Assembly: GCF_005250615.1 (NCBI RefSeq)
Contig: NZ_SULM01000001.1
Span: 62,001 to 126,000, forward strand
Origin: Pseudomonas rhizoryzae
GTDB lineage: Bacteria; Pseudomonadota; Gammaproteobacteria; Pseudomonadales; Pseudomonadaceae
DNA length: 64,000 nt
Reading direction: 5' to 3'
The notes beneath the pieces were generated by a model that saw only the letters and a list, made by a program, of their open reading frames with translations, ran no database searches and had not been told where the DNA came from. Every line of letters begins with the position of its first letter. Within the stretch, counting starts at the first letter, position 1. Shown here in pieces: positions 9,622 to 18,027 of the stretch. The position numbers and the translations under genes were made by a program.

Positions 9622-9873
9622 TCAGGAGCGCGAAAGCAGTACGCCGAGGACGAAGCCAATGCCACCGGCGACGGCCAGGGCGGTGAAGGGCTTGTCGGCG
9701 GTCATGTTGCGAGCGCAGTCGATGGCCTGGCCATACTGCTGCTGTACCTTGCCCTCCAGTTGGCGGGCCTTACCCTCGGCCTGCCAGTCGGCATTGCCGG
9801 TCGCGGCGCCGAAGCTATCCTGGACCTTGCCGGTGGCGTCCTTGGCACTGCCTATGATTTGATCGGTATTCAT
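9622..9873 (-). CDS. CsbD-family stress protein with C-terminal membrane anchor
   Basis: This 83-residue protein begins with the CsbD motif: IIGSAKDATGKVQDSFG followed by WQAEGKARQLEGKVQQQYG. CsbD proteins are small general-stress proteins whose molecular job is not known. The last 20 or so residues (AVAGGIGFVLGVLLSRS) form a hydrophobic, glycine-rich tail like that of YqjD/ElaB-type membrane-tethered proteins, so inner-membrane attachment is likely. The start at 9873 has a GAGGTG ribosome binding site; the longer open frame upstream is not used. Confidence 0.85.
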   Translation of the reverse strand: MNTDQIIGSAKDATGKVQDSFGAATGNADWQAEGKARQLEGKVQQQYGQAIDCARNMTADKPFTALAVAGGIGFVLGVLLSRS

Positions 9874-10010
9874 GAATGCACCTCGTGTTGTGGAAACGGG
9901 GAGGGTCATGCCAAGCGGCATGCTTCCTCTATTGATCCGCGCCAGACGCATTTCGTTCAGGTTCAATTCGTTGTTCGCGATATTCATCGCGGTTTCTACC
10001 GAGAGGATCC

Positions 10011-11417
10011 ATGATCTCCAGTCGTCATTACGCCCTCTGCCTGTTCCTGATCCTGACCGGCTGTACCACCTCGCAGCCGCCGCCCGCGCAGCCCGCTACC
10101 GACGCCGAGGATCTCTTCGCCCGTCCAGTGGTTGCCGATAGCGTTCTGCGCGACGCTTCCCGTCTACAACTGGCGCTGGCCCTGCCGGAGGGCGGCACGG
10201 CACTGGTGGCGGTGGACTGTACGAAGGACGAGGGCGAACTGCTCTATCTGGATGGTGCGCAGCGAGTCTATCCGGGGCGGGTGAATGGCTATGCCGCACC
10301 GCTGTCCCTCAGTCCGCCCAAGGTGGCCGCCCTCAAGCACAATCCCCAGGTACAGGCGCTCTGCGCGCAGCCATTCAGCTCTGATTGGCGTGCCCTGGCC
10401 AGTGCGCCGGGCGGTGACACCCTGGTCCTGGACCGCAACAGCCTGATCGACGTCGACGGTGTACGGCGGTTCTGGGGTGGCCAGCAACTGGGCGCGGCGG
10501 TGCAGACCCCGCGTTATGGCGCACCGGTACGGCAATGGCGCGAGTCCTTGGCGGCGGACTGTACGGCGCGGCGCTACACGCTTGCGGCCCGCTATGGCCT
10601 CGATGCCAGCGGCCGTATCGTCGATGGCCAGCTCGCTACGCCAACCCAGGAAGCCTTCGCCAGCGCGCCCCTCGAGCGGCGGACATTGCTGGAAGCCGCC
10701 TGTGATCGGCGTGATGCCTTGTTGGCAGCGCCGCGGATGCAGGCGTTGACGGCCGAGGCGCCGCCGGCAAAGGTACCAGCTCCCCTGGCCGAGCTGCCGG
10801 CGGCGCGACCTCAGCCGCTGCAGGCCATCCAGTCACTTGGCTTGCCGGCTGCCCGTGTTCCGCTGCAGCGCTTCGTGGAGGAAGGAGAGAGTCGCTACGA
10901 GGGGCAGAGCCATCCCTATCGCCAAGAGGTGCAGGTAAGCCCCGGCAGCGCACCGGGGCTCTTGCGGCTGACTGCGCAGGGCAAGATGGCACGGGTGGAT
11001 GCGCTCAGCTGGCGTGGCCTGTTCGATCTGGTACGGCGTACCCGGGTGGACAATGGCAGCCTGCCGGTCGAAGAACTGGCCACCCTCGATCAATTGACCT
11101 TCAGCGGCAACTGGCGCGCGCTCACCGTGGGCAGCCAAGTGGGCTACCAGGCGCGCCAGACTCTGACGGGCACCTTGAAGGACACCGAGCAGCGTGACAT
11201 CAAGGTGACCTGCAAGGTGGTGGGCGAAAGCGAAGCGCGCCGCATCCTGGCGTCCCTGAACGGTCGCGCCAAGACCTTGGAATGTCGACACGGCGAAGCC
11301 GCGAATGCACCGGCGAGCCGCTGGGTCTATCTGGAGGATTACGGCTTCTTCCACCTGATCCGCATGGGGGCAGGCGGCGCCATGGGGTTGGAGAAGCATC
11401 TCAGCCTGGTGCAGTAA
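10011..11417 (+). CDS. Putative lipoprotein of unknown function
   Basis: This 468-residue protein starts with a lipoprotein signal peptide: MISSRHYALCLFLILTGC, with the lipobox LTGC giving C18 as the lipidated cysteine, then a Pro/Gln-rich linker (TTSQPPPAQP). No catalytic motif or domain that I know is visible. The body is alanine- and leucine-rich with scattered cysteines (VDCTKDEG, ALCAQPF, ADCTARRY, EAACDRRD, VTCKVV, LECRHG), suggesting a disulphide-containing periplasmic protein. A GAGAGGA box precedes the ATG. The residue after the lipidated cysteine is Thr, not Asp, so outer-membrane sorting is expected. It appears to be a single-gene unit. Confidence 0.75.
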   Translation: MISSRHYALCLFLILTGCTTSQPPPAQPATDAEDLFARPVVADSVLRDASRLQLALALPEGGTALVAVDCTKDEGELLYLDGAQRVYPGRVNGYAAPLSLSPPKVAALKHNPQVQALCAQPFSSDWRALASAPGGDTLVLDRNSLIDVDGVRRFWGGQQLGAAVQTPRYGAPVRQWRESLAADCTARRYTLAARYGLDASGRIVDGQLATPTQEAFASAPLERRTLLEAACDRRDALLAAPRMQALTAEAPPAKVPAPLAELPAARPQPLQAIQSLGLPAARVPLQRFVEEGESRYEGQSHPYRQEVQVSPGSAPGLLRLTAQGKMARVDALSWRGLFDLVRRTRVDNGSLPVEELATLDQLTFSGNWRALTVGSQVGYQARQTLTGTLKDTEQRDIKVTCKVVGESEARRILASLNGRAKTLECRHGEAANAPASRWVYLEDYGFFHLIRMGAGGAMGLEKHLSLVQ

Positions 11418-11469
11418 GACAGGCGCACGACCCGGATTCGTACTTCTCAGGCGAGTCCGGTTCCTCACT

Positions 11470-11475
11470 TATAAT
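11470..11475 (+). promoter_or_regulatory. Candidate -10 hexamer upstream of the small secreted peptide gene
   Basis: A perfect TATAAT lies in a conspicuously AT-rich patch about 100 bases upstream of the 59-residue gene. No good -35 hexamer is found at 16-18 bases, so an activator-dependent promoter is possible. Confidence 0.35.
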
Positions 11476-11578
11476 TACCTTTTAAGTAAATATACCTATC
11501 CAAAAAGCGTCTTTTTAGCGGATTAGTACCAGGAGTACGCTGTGTCTATCGAAACAGCATCACCAAGAGGTATTCGCT

Positions 11579-11758
11579 ATGAAAGTTATAGGTATGCAAG
11601 CGCTCGTTGCCGTCGTCTTCATGGGCCTGCTGTCCGGCACGGCATCTGCGGCCAATCGTGATCTGTCCAGCAAACCCATTCGTGCCAATGCCCAGGCACA
11701 GTTCCAATCCGAGCATCAGGCTAGGGTCTCCGCGCTTTACCAGAACAACACCAACTGA
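11579..11758 (+). CDS. Small secreted peptide precursor, unknown
   Basis: This is a 59-residue reading frame with a GAGG box 8 bases before the ATG. Residues 1-24 form a clear signal peptide with a basic start, a hydrophobic core (ALVAVVFMGLLSG) and an ASA cleavage motif. The predicted mature peptide is about 35 residues, rich in Ala, Gln, Asn and Ser, with no cysteine. I know no family for it. It is preceded by an AT-rich stretch that contains a perfect TATAAT at 11470-11475, and it lies upstream of cadR on the same strand. Confidence 0.6.
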   Translation: MKVIGMQALVAVVFMGLLSGTASAANRDLSSKPIRANAQAQFQSEHQARVSALYQNNTN

Positions 11759-11941
11759 GGTTGGTACCCGTCACGACGCCTTGGCGATCCACTCATCGCC
11801 GGGGTGTCGTTCTTGTCGTGCCCGCAGCCCCGTCTGTCTTCAGTAGATGCGTTCTGCTGGTCTTTACAGCATCCGATAACCCTTGCTCCAGAGCACTCGG
11901 CTCGGCAGTCTGTATGACTCCAAGGTGTCCGAGGCAAGACG

Positions 11942-12412
11942 ATGAGAATCGGTGAGCTGGCCAAGCGTACCGACTGCGCGGTCGAGACCATTCGTTATTA
12001 CGAGCGTGAGGGGCTACTGAACCCGGCGGCTCGTAGCAGCAGCAATTACCGTCGCTATGACGAAAGTCATGTGGAGCGTCTGGTTTTCGTGCGCCATTGC
12101 CGATCACTGGACATGACGCTGGAAGAAATCCGCGCACTGTTGACGCTGCGCGATACGGCCGAGCCCGGCTGCGACCAGGTAGATGCCTTGATCGGTGCCC
12201 ACCTCCACCATGTGGAGGTCCGTATCCGCGAATTGAACCAGCTGCGTGAACAACTGGTGACATTGCGCCGCCAGTGCCAGGGTGAGGGCGAAGGAGACCG
12301 CTGCGGCATCCTTCGCGAACTCAGTCAGCCGGCTGCGCCCTCACCGACCACGGCGCAGTGCAGTGCTGCCGGGCACGCCCATGTACCCGGCACCCACCGG
12401 CTGCACGATTAG
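11942..12412 (+). CDS. cadR: CadR-type MerR-family Cd(II)/Pb(II)-responsive regulator
   Basis: This 156-residue protein has the MerR winged-helix N-terminus ([23 protein letters not shown]) followed by a dimerization helix. The metal-site cysteines of CadR are all present: C77 (EPGCDQ), C112 (RRQCQG) and C121 (GDRCGIL). The C-terminal tail is His-containing ([14 protein letters not shown]), as in P. putida CadR. MerR-type regulators bind and untwist the spacer of their target promoter. The usual neighbour, the P-type exporter cadA, is not in this window, and no clear CadR dyad is visible in the 183 bases upstream. The ATG has a GAGG box 7 bases away. The 3' end overlaps the convergent rimO by 4 bases. 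Confidence 0.85.
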   Translation: MRIGELAKRTDCAVETIRYYEREGLLNPAARSSSNYRRYDESHVERLVFVRHCRSLDMTLEEIRALLTLRDTAEPGCDQVDALIGAHLHHVEVRIRELNQLREQLVTLRRQCQGEGEGDRCGILRELSQPAAPSPTTAQCSAAGHAHVPGTHRLHD

Positions 12413-13746
12413 AGCGTTTCCGCCCAGAGATCGTATTCGTCGGCGTCGGTGACCCGCACCCAGATCTTGTCACCAGGCTTGAGCGGCGTTTCGCTGTCGA
12501 CGTAGACGTTACCGTCGATCTCTGGGGCATCGGCATAGGAGCGGCCGATGGCGCCCTGGTCGTCGACTTCGTCGATCAGGACTTCGATCTCGCGCCCGAT
12601 CTTGAGCTGCAGGCGAGCGGCGGAGATGGTCTGCTGGTGGGCCATGAAGCGCTCCCAGCGGCCCTGCTTGACGTCATCCGGGACCGGCTCGAGACCCAGG
12701 TCGTTGGCCGGTGCCCCTTCGACCGGCGAGTACTGGAAGCAGCCGACACGATCCAGCTGGGCTTCGGTGAGCCAATCCAGCAGATACTGGAAGTCTTCCT
12801 CGGTCTCGCCGGGGAAGCCGACGATGAAGGTGGAGCGGATGGTCAGCTCCGGGCAGATTTCCCGCCAGCGCTTGATGCGGGCCAGGGTCTTGTCTTCGAA
12901 GGCCGGGCGCTTCATGGACTTGAGCACCTTGGGGCTGGCGTGCTGGAAGGGGATGTCCAGATAGGGCAGCAGCTTGCCGGCGGCCATCAGCGGGATGACA
13001 TCATCGACGTTGGGGTAGGGATAGACATAGTGCAGACGCACCCAGACACCCATGCCCGACAGCGCCTCGCACAGCTCCAGCATGCGCGTCTTGACCGGCT
13101 GGCCATTCCAGAAGTCCAGCTTGTACTTGAGGTCCACGCCATAGGCACTGGTGTCCTGAGAGATCACCAGCAACTCCTTGACTCCGGCCTTGACCAGGCG
13201 CTCCGCCTCGGACAGCACATCGCCCACCGGCCGGCTGACCAGCTTGCCGCGCATGGAGGGGATGATGCAAAAGCTGCAGCTGTGGTTGCAGCCTTCGGAA
13301 ATCTTCAGGTAGGCGTAATGACGCGGGGTCAGCTTGATACCCTGCGGCGGTACCAGGTCGATCAGCGGATTGTGCTCGAGCTGCGGCGGCACCACCTCGT
13401 GCACGGCGCTGACCACCTGCTCGTACTGCTGCGGCCCGGTCACCGCCAGTACGCTGGGATGCACGCCGCGGATATTGCCTTCGTCCACGCCCATGCAGCC
13501 GGTGACGATCACCTTGCCGTTCTCGGCGATGGCCTCGCCGATGGCGTCCAGAGACTCGGCCTTGGCGCTGTCGATGAAACCGCAGGTGTTGACCACCACC
13601 ACATCGGCGTTTTCATAGGTCGGCACGATCTCGTAGCCTTCCATGCGCAGTTGGGTGAGGATGCGCTCGGAGTCGACGGTGGCCTTGGGGCACCCTAATG
13701 ATATAAATCCTACACTCGGTGCTTTGCGCTCAGTCTGGATTGTCAT
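12409..13746 (-). CDS. rimO: Ribosomal protein S12 methylthiotransferase RimO (5' end supplied by integrated element)
   Basis: This 445-residue radical-SAM enzyme adds a methylthio group to Asp of ribosomal protein S12. The UPF0004 domain has cysteines in SLGCPK, VNTCGF and VTGCMG. The radical-SAM cluster is CNHSCSFC, and a TRAM domain closes the protein. Codons 1-18 differ strikingly from the rest: they use ATA, TCA and TTA and lie on the far side of an integration junction at 13687-13694. The displaced native first codons (MSIQASAPKVGFVSLG) are found at 20942 next to kup. The gene is therefore a functional-looking chimera, its start, RBS and promoter now coming from foreign DNA. Confidence 0.95.
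   Translation of the reverse strand: MTIQTERKAPSVGFISLGCPKATVDSERILTQLRMEGYEIVPTYENADVVVVNTCGFIDSAKAESLDAIGEAIAENGKVIVTGCMGVDEGNIRGVHPSVLAVTGPQQYEQVVSAVHEVVPPQLEHNPLIDLVPPQGIKLTPRHYAYLKISEGCNHSCSFCIIPSMRGKLVSRPVGDVLSEAERLVKAGVKELLVISQDTSAYGVDLKYKLDFWNGQPVKTRMLELCEALSGMGVWVRLHYVYPYPNVDDVIPLMAAGKLLPYLDIPFQHASPKVLKSMKRPAFEDKTLARIKRWREICPELTIRSTFIVGFPGETEEDFQYLLDWLTEAQLDRVGCFQYSPVEGAPANDLGLEPVPDDVKQGRWERFMAHQQTISAARLQLKIGREIEVLIDEVDDQGAIGRSYADAPEIDGNVYVDSETPLKPGDKIWVRVTDADEYDLWAETL
13687..13694. other. rimO: Left attachment junction of the element (in rimO)
   Basis: The core reads GGGGCACC on the plus strand. To its left is the GC-rich body of rimO; to its right is AT-rich element DNA encoding the replacement rimO start. 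In coding orientation the recombined codons are SLG|CPK. It differs from the right core only at the sixth base. Confidence 0.75.
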
Positions 13747-14006
13747 AAGGCTTAACTCGGCGGTTTTACAGCGAAAATTGGCGCGGGACTATACAGTATT
13801 TTGGGCGACATTTGACGTTTTTCGTCGGTCGCATTTGCCGGTTGTCTGTCTGCGGAGGCGGCGGGCTGCTTTTGATGGGGTTGGGCGTGAGGCGGACATC
13901 ACTTCTGCATGTGACGGCAGATAAGCTTCCTGATGGTTTCATAAATAATATATAGTCAGATAGCAGGGGATATTTGGGTTCCGAACTCTTTAAAGAGGAC
14001 TTTGAG

Positions 14007-14558
14007 ATGGCAACTAATGATAAATTTGTTAAGTTCCTGGAGAATAATGCAGCACAAAGTAATAAAGAATTTGATCCCGCGGTTGAGATTGCTGAATGGC
14101 AGACTTTTTTAGACGACCTGTATAGGCAGTTTCAGGTGTGTCTTTCTGCTTACGATGGGGCGGCTTCGATAAAGTGGATATTTAAGGATGTCAGTAGGTC
14201 TGAAGAGTCACTTGGTTCTTACACTGTGAAAAGTGCGGTCCTTGAGATGGGGGCTTTGCGTTATGTTTTTGATCCTGTTGGTACGATGCTGATAGGGAGT
14301 AAGGGGCGGGTTGATGTGCGTGGGCCTAATAAGGTTGGAATGTTGGCGCTGGTAAAAGGGGCGGGGCCCACAGTGACTATAAAGATAAAAATAGGAGACG
14401 CTGTTGAAGAAAGTACTACTTCGATAGGGGGCTCCGTTCCAGCTGATCAGCGTAGTGATGATTGGAAGTGGAAAATTGTAAAACGTATTGGTTCTAGGTT
14501 GGAATATAAAGAACTCAGTGAATCTAATATCACTGACTTTTTGATTGATCTTGCATGA
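14007..14558 (+). CDS. Unknown protein, first gene of a HEPN-linked pair
   Basis: This 183-residue acidic, soluble protein has no domain I recognise. It has no signal peptide or membrane segment. The N-terminal third is helical and charged (FVKFLENNAAQSNKEFDP, EWQTFLDDLYRQF); the middle looks like alternating strands (YTVKSAVLEMGALRYVFDPVG, TVTIKIKIGD). A GAGG box stands 8 bases before ATG 14007, which I prefer over an in-frame TTG at 13974. The stop overlaps the next gene's start (ATGA), so the two are translated together. Its low GC and codon use differ from the flanking chromosome, consistent with acquired DNA. It could be the partner or antitoxin of the HEPN protein, which is inference. 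Confidence 0.7.
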   Translation: MATNDKFVKFLENNAAQSNKEFDPAVEIAEWQTFLDDLYRQFQVCLSAYDGAASIKWIFKDVSRSEESLGSYTVKSAVLEMGALRYVFDPVGTMLIGSKGRVDVRGPNKVGMLALVKGAGPTVTIKIKIGDAVEESTTSIGGSVPADQRSDDWKWKIVKRIGSRLEYKELSESNITDFLIDLA

Positions 14559-15088
14559 AGCGTATCTCCTTTTTGCCCTCTGGACAGCATCAGAGCATCA
14601 AGGATATTGCTGAGAATTTTGAAACCATTAGTGATTCGCTATCCTACTACTATACTAGTGTGGAAAGTAAGGCTCTAAATCATCCTTTAAGAACAGAGGA
14701 AGAGCTGTCGGAAGGGTATCGCTGCTCTATGCGGGAGCTTGAAATGATGACCTGTTTGGGGCTATTGGCTGCAATTGAGGCTTTATTCAGGCTTGATTAT
14801 ATTGCAAGGGTCGAGAAAAAGCTGAAGGACCCGATGAGTCAGGATTTTCGTCGAATTTATAATCGCCACAAGTTGGATGTTAGGTTTGACGATTTAATCA
14901 AGGTTTGGAAGCGTAGACGGCCGACTTTCAGAGTGTACTTTGAACGGCTAACTGTGGCATTACACTTTCGTCACTGGCTTGCACATGGCCGCTACTGGTC
15001 GCCGCGACTTGGTCGAAGACATGGATACTTGGATATATATGATCTCGCTTCAAGTATTGAGGATGATGTTTCTTTTGAAGCGCTGTGA
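14555..15088 (+). CDS. HEPN-domain-like protein (putative ribonuclease), second gene of the pair
   Basis: This 177-residue, mostly helical protein has, near its C-terminus, the sequence ALHFRHWLAHGRYW. This contains an R-x4-H motif (RHWLAH), the catalytic signature of HEPN ribonucleases in toxin-antitoxin and abortive-infection systems. The preceding helices (MRELEMMTCLGLLAAIEALFRLDYIARV) resemble the membrane-free helical bundle of RiboL-PSP-type HEPN domains. It overlaps the upstream unknown gene by 4 bases. It is AT-rich like its partner. HEPN assignment rests on the motif and helical context only; enzymatic activity and cellular role are inferred. Confidence 0.65.
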   Translation: MKRISFLPSGQHQSIKDIAENFETISDSLSYYYTSVESKALNHPLRTEEELSEGYRCSMRELEMMTCLGLLAAIEALFRLDYIARVEKKLKDPMSQDFRRIYNRHKLDVRFDDLIKVWKRRRPTFRVYFERLTVALHFRHWLAHGRYWSPRLGRRHGYLDIYDLASSIEDDVSFEAL

Positions 15089-15210
15089 TCTTGAGGAGGT
15101 TTTTTTATTGTAATAGATATTTTAAGGCCGATACTGCCTAGCTATACAGGTCGTATGCTCGATATTGGCACTTAGTCTGAGTTTCTTGAGTGTGTCCCGA
15201 CGATCACGGT

Positions 15211-16821
15211 ATGGATAAAAAAGGCGCGAAAGTATACAGCTATTTGCGGTTCTCGGACCCACGGCAGGCGTTGGGTAGTAGTGCCGACCGTCAGCTGCAA
15301 TACGCGCAGACTTGGGCTGCGGCACATGAGCTGGAGCTGGATCAGTCCCTTTCCCTGAAGGACGAGGGGCTATCTGCCTATCACCAGCGGCATATCAAGC
15401 AGGGCGCGCTAGGCGCGTTTCTCCGGGCTGTCGACGAAGGGCGCATCCCGGAAGGGTCGGTTCTTATAGTAGAGGGCCTAGACCGATTGAGCCGTGCCGA
15501 GCCCATCCAGGCTCAGCTCGCCCAGATCATCAACGCCGGGCTGACCGTGGTCACTGCCTCGGATGGCTGCGAGTACAACCGGGCCAGCCTCAAGGCCCAG
15601 CCCATGGACCTTGTGTACAGCCTGCTGGTGATGATTCGTGCTCACGAAGAGTCGGACACCAAGAGCAAGCGCGTCAAGGCCGCGATCCGACGCCAGTGCG
15701 AGGGCTGGATCTCGGGCTCCTATCGCGGTCTGGTTCGGAACGGCAAAGACCCTCAGTGGCTGCACTGGAATGGCCAGGCCTGGGAGTTCATCCCGGAACG
15801 GCTTGCAGCGGTGAACGCCGCCTTGCAGATGTATCGTCAGGGCGTGGGCGCCACGCGGGCGGTCAAGATCCTGCGCGAGCAGGGGCACATGCTTACCGAC
15901 TGGGGAATTGCCGGGCAGCAGCTGTATCGCCTGGTACGGCTGCCAGCGCTCCGCGGTGCCAAGCGCGTATCGGTGGATGGGGAAGACTATCTCCTCGAGG
16001 AGTACTATCCCCGGGTGCTGACCGATGAAAAGTTCGCCGAGCTGCAGGACCTCACCGGCCAGCGCTACCGGCGGCGCGGCAAGGGCGATATCGTGGGGAT
16101 CATCACCGGTATCGGCATCACCACTTGCGGCTACTGTGGTACCGCCCTGGTCGCGCAGAACCTGATTAGCCGCGCTGGGCCGGATGGCCGGCTCGCCGAT
16201 GGCCACCGGCGTCTCCACTGCACCTCTTACAGCAAGAACGCCGGCTGCGGCGCGGGGGGGAGCTGCAGCGTGGTTCCGGTGGAGCGCGCCATTTTGGAAT
16301 ACTGCTCTGACCAGATGAACCTCCAGCGGCTATTCGAGCCGGCTGACGACACCCAGGCTATTCGCCAGCAGCTTGCCGCAGCCCGGCAACAATTGGCGGA
16401 GACGGAGCGCCAACTCCAGCGCATCACCGAAGCTCTACTCTCAGACGAAGGCGCAGCGCCGATAGCCTTCCTGCGCAAGGCTCGCGAGCTGGAAGCCCTC
16501 CTGAGCGATCAGCAGGTGAAGGTAGTACGGTTGGAGCGCGAGCAGGCTGGCCAGGCTTTGTATCAGCCGCCAGCTAGCGCCGAGCTATGGCAAGAGTTGG
16601 CGGGGCGGGCGCTTGCTATGGATGTCGAGGCAAGAGAGCAGGTGCGACAGCTGGTTCTGGACACCTTTCAGAAGATCGTGATTTTTATACGAGGTGTGAT
16701 GCCGCTCGGGCGTCGGGCGAGCATTATAGATATTCTATTGATTTCCAAAACAAACCAGCGTCGTCATTTAACGGTAAATCGAAGGTCGGGAGTCTGGCAG
16801 GTTAGTTTGGGTAGGGAATAG
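15211..16821 (+). CDS. Large serine recombinase (integrase of the rimO element)
   Basis: This 536-residue site-specific recombinase opens with the resolvase domain: SYLRFSDPRQALGSSADRQ, where S15 is the predicted nucleophile, then EGLDRLSRAEP with the conserved arginines. A recombinase domain spans about residues 170-280, and a zinc ribbon follows (CGYCGTAL, then two more cysteines in LHCTSYSKNAGCG). A long coiled coil occupies about 385-455 (ARQQLAETERQLQRITEAL). These are all parts of large serine integrases. I choose ATG 15211; a GTG at 15190 is possible. It sits in the middle of the element, not at an end. The last ~100 bases turn AT-rich. Confidence 0.92.
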   Translation: MDKKGAKVYSYLRFSDPRQALGSSADRQLQYAQTWAAAHELELDQSLSLKDEGLSAYHQRHIKQGALGAFLRAVDEGRIPEGSVLIVEGLDRLSRAEPIQAQLAQIINAGLTVVTASDGCEYNRASLKAQPMDLVYSLLVMIRAHEESDTKSKRVKAAIRRQCEGWISGSYRGLVRNGKDPQWLHWNGQAWEFIPERLAAVNAALQMYRQGVGATRAVKILREQGHMLTDWGIAGQQLYRLVRLPALRGAKRVSVDGEDYLLEEYYPRVLTDEKFAELQDLTGQRYRRRGKGDIVGIITGIGITTCGYCGTALVAQNLISRAGPDGRLADGHRRLHCTSYSKNAGCGAGGSCSVVPVERAILEYCSDQMNLQRLFEPADDTQAIRQQLAAARQQLAETERQLQRITEALLSDEGAAPIAFLRKARELEALLSDQQVKVVRLEREQAGQALYQPPASAELWQELAGRALAMDVEAREQVRQLVLDTFQKIVIFIRGVMPLGRRASIIDILLISKTNQRRHLTVNRRSGVWQVSLGRE

Positions 16822-16851
16822 CTTTTATTTTGCTGAAGTGCAGGAAGCATT

Positions 16852-17709
16852 ATGTTATTGGATATATCGTTTGTGTGTAGATGTGGAAAACAATGTGCGT
16901 CCACTGTTAATTGTCCTGAGCCGGATTTTGATGTTGAAAGAAATATCGACAGTGGCGTAAGTACTGAAGATTTTGTTTCTTGCGTCTCTTGCCGTCGAGA
17001 GTATCGCGTTTCTATAACTAACTTTCAGCAAGGTGTGTATTGCGAAATCGACGATGAGGCAGTGGAGGTTATCTTTGATGTTCCCTATTATGATAGGGAC
17101 TACACGGATGAAGAGCTGGCTTGGATTATAACTTCCTCCGCTGATTCTCCTTTAGAGGTCTTTCGAAGTCAGCTTGCAAGTGTCGACGCAATTTTGGCAT
17201 CTAGATTAAGAAACGATGCTCGATTTAGCCTGCATGTCATGGTTTATGCTCATATAGTTGCAGCTATCGAAGGATATCTGTCTTCTACTTTTATTCAGAC
17301 TGTCACTAATAGCAAAGAGCTTATGAGGAAGTTAGTTGAGACTGATCCTGAGTTTTCTAATAGGTCTATCTCACTTTCCGATGTTTTCAAAGCTGCTGAC
17401 TCGATAAAAGTCGACGTAGCTAGCTATTTGCAGGATTTAATATTCCATAAAATAGATAAAATAAAGCCGATGTATTTGTCTGTCTTGGAAATTGATTTTG
17501 GAGACGTGGCTTGGCTTTTTAGGGCGGTTAGGGTTCGGCATGATTGCGTGCATCGCGCCGGTTATAGGAAGGCTGGTGATAGAGTAGACGTTTCACATGA
17601 AGTGATTAATGGTCTAATGAATGACGCAGAAACCTTAGTTAATAAGATAGAGTTTAAAGTGCATGCTTTGAAGCGGCGGTTATACGAATATTGGGAAGCG
17701 CCATTCTGA
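16852..17709 (+). CDS. Zinc-ribbon/HEPN-like protein, unknown function
   Basis: This 285-residue protein lies 30 bases after the recombinase and has an AGGA box 8 bases before the ATG. The N-terminus has cysteine pairs that could form a zinc ribbon: CRCGKQC at 9-15 and CVSC after residue 40. The C-terminal half is helical and contains RAVRVRHDCVHRAGYR, again an R-x4-H motif (RHDCVH) followed by HRAG, like the R-N-x-x-x-H-R-x-G pattern of HEPN proteins. It is strongly AT-rich, unlike the recombinase before it. I cannot assign a named family; a HEPN RNase with a nucleic-acid-binding finger is the best reading. It ends three bases before a convergent phage gene. Confidence 0.62.
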   Translation: MLLDISFVCRCGKQCASTVNCPEPDFDVERNIDSGVSTEDFVSCVSCRREYRVSITNFQQGVYCEIDDEAVEVIFDVPYYDRDYTDEELAWIITSSADSPLEVFRSQLASVDAILASRLRNDARFSLHVMVYAHIVAAIEGYLSSTFIQTVTNSKELMRKLVETDPEFSNRSISLSDVFKAADSIKVDVASYLQDLIFHKIDKIKPMYLSVLEIDFGDVAWLFRAVRVRHDCVHRAGYRKAGDRVDVSHEVINGLMNDAETLVNKIEFKVHALKRRLYEYWEAPF

Positions 17710-17712
17710 CAT

Positions 17713-18027
17713 CTAGTATTGTCGTAATGCCTTCTTAGGGAGGCGTTTGTCAGGTGCTGGAGACGCATAGGAGCCAATGAAAGCGCCGGGAGGATAAGTG
17801 TGCACGACTAGGTGCCCTTGCCCCTCCCAGAAATTCTCCTGCACCTCAACGCACACACACCAAGCTGCCTGCTCTACTGCCTTTCCTGCCTCGATCACCT
17901 TGCCGCTCTCATCAATGATCGCAAGCCGCGCCGGGGCGCCGTCGCGGGTTTTCACGATGAAGCCGGTGCTCACGGTGGCCTGGATATAGCCGGCTTCCAG
18001 TGTGGGGTTGGGGAGCGACTCTTTCAT
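17713..18027 (-). CDS. Phage-type hypothetical protein
   Basis: This 104-residue protein begins at an ATG with a GGAG box 8 bases upstream; the start overlaps the stop of the exonuclease remnant by 4 bases, a typical phage operon junction. The sequence has strand-rich stretches (YIQATVSTGFIVKT, ARLAIIDESGKVIEAG, AWCVCVEVQENFW) but no domain I recognise. It is GC-rich, unlike the HEPN-like gene it converges with. It probably belongs to the same prophage fragment as the exonuclease and the spanin remnant, and may now be unexpressed. Confidence 0.6.
   Translation of the reverse strand: MKESLPNPTLEAGYIQATVSTGFIVKTRDGAPARLAIIDESGKVIEAGKAVEQAAWCVCVEVQENFWEGQGHLVVHTYPPGAFIGSYASPAPDKRLPKKALRQY

Noticed and set aside
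12358-13698. Plus-strand frame of 446 codons over rimO
   Set aside because: It is the antisense shadow of rimO, whose radical-SAM motifs are unambiguous.
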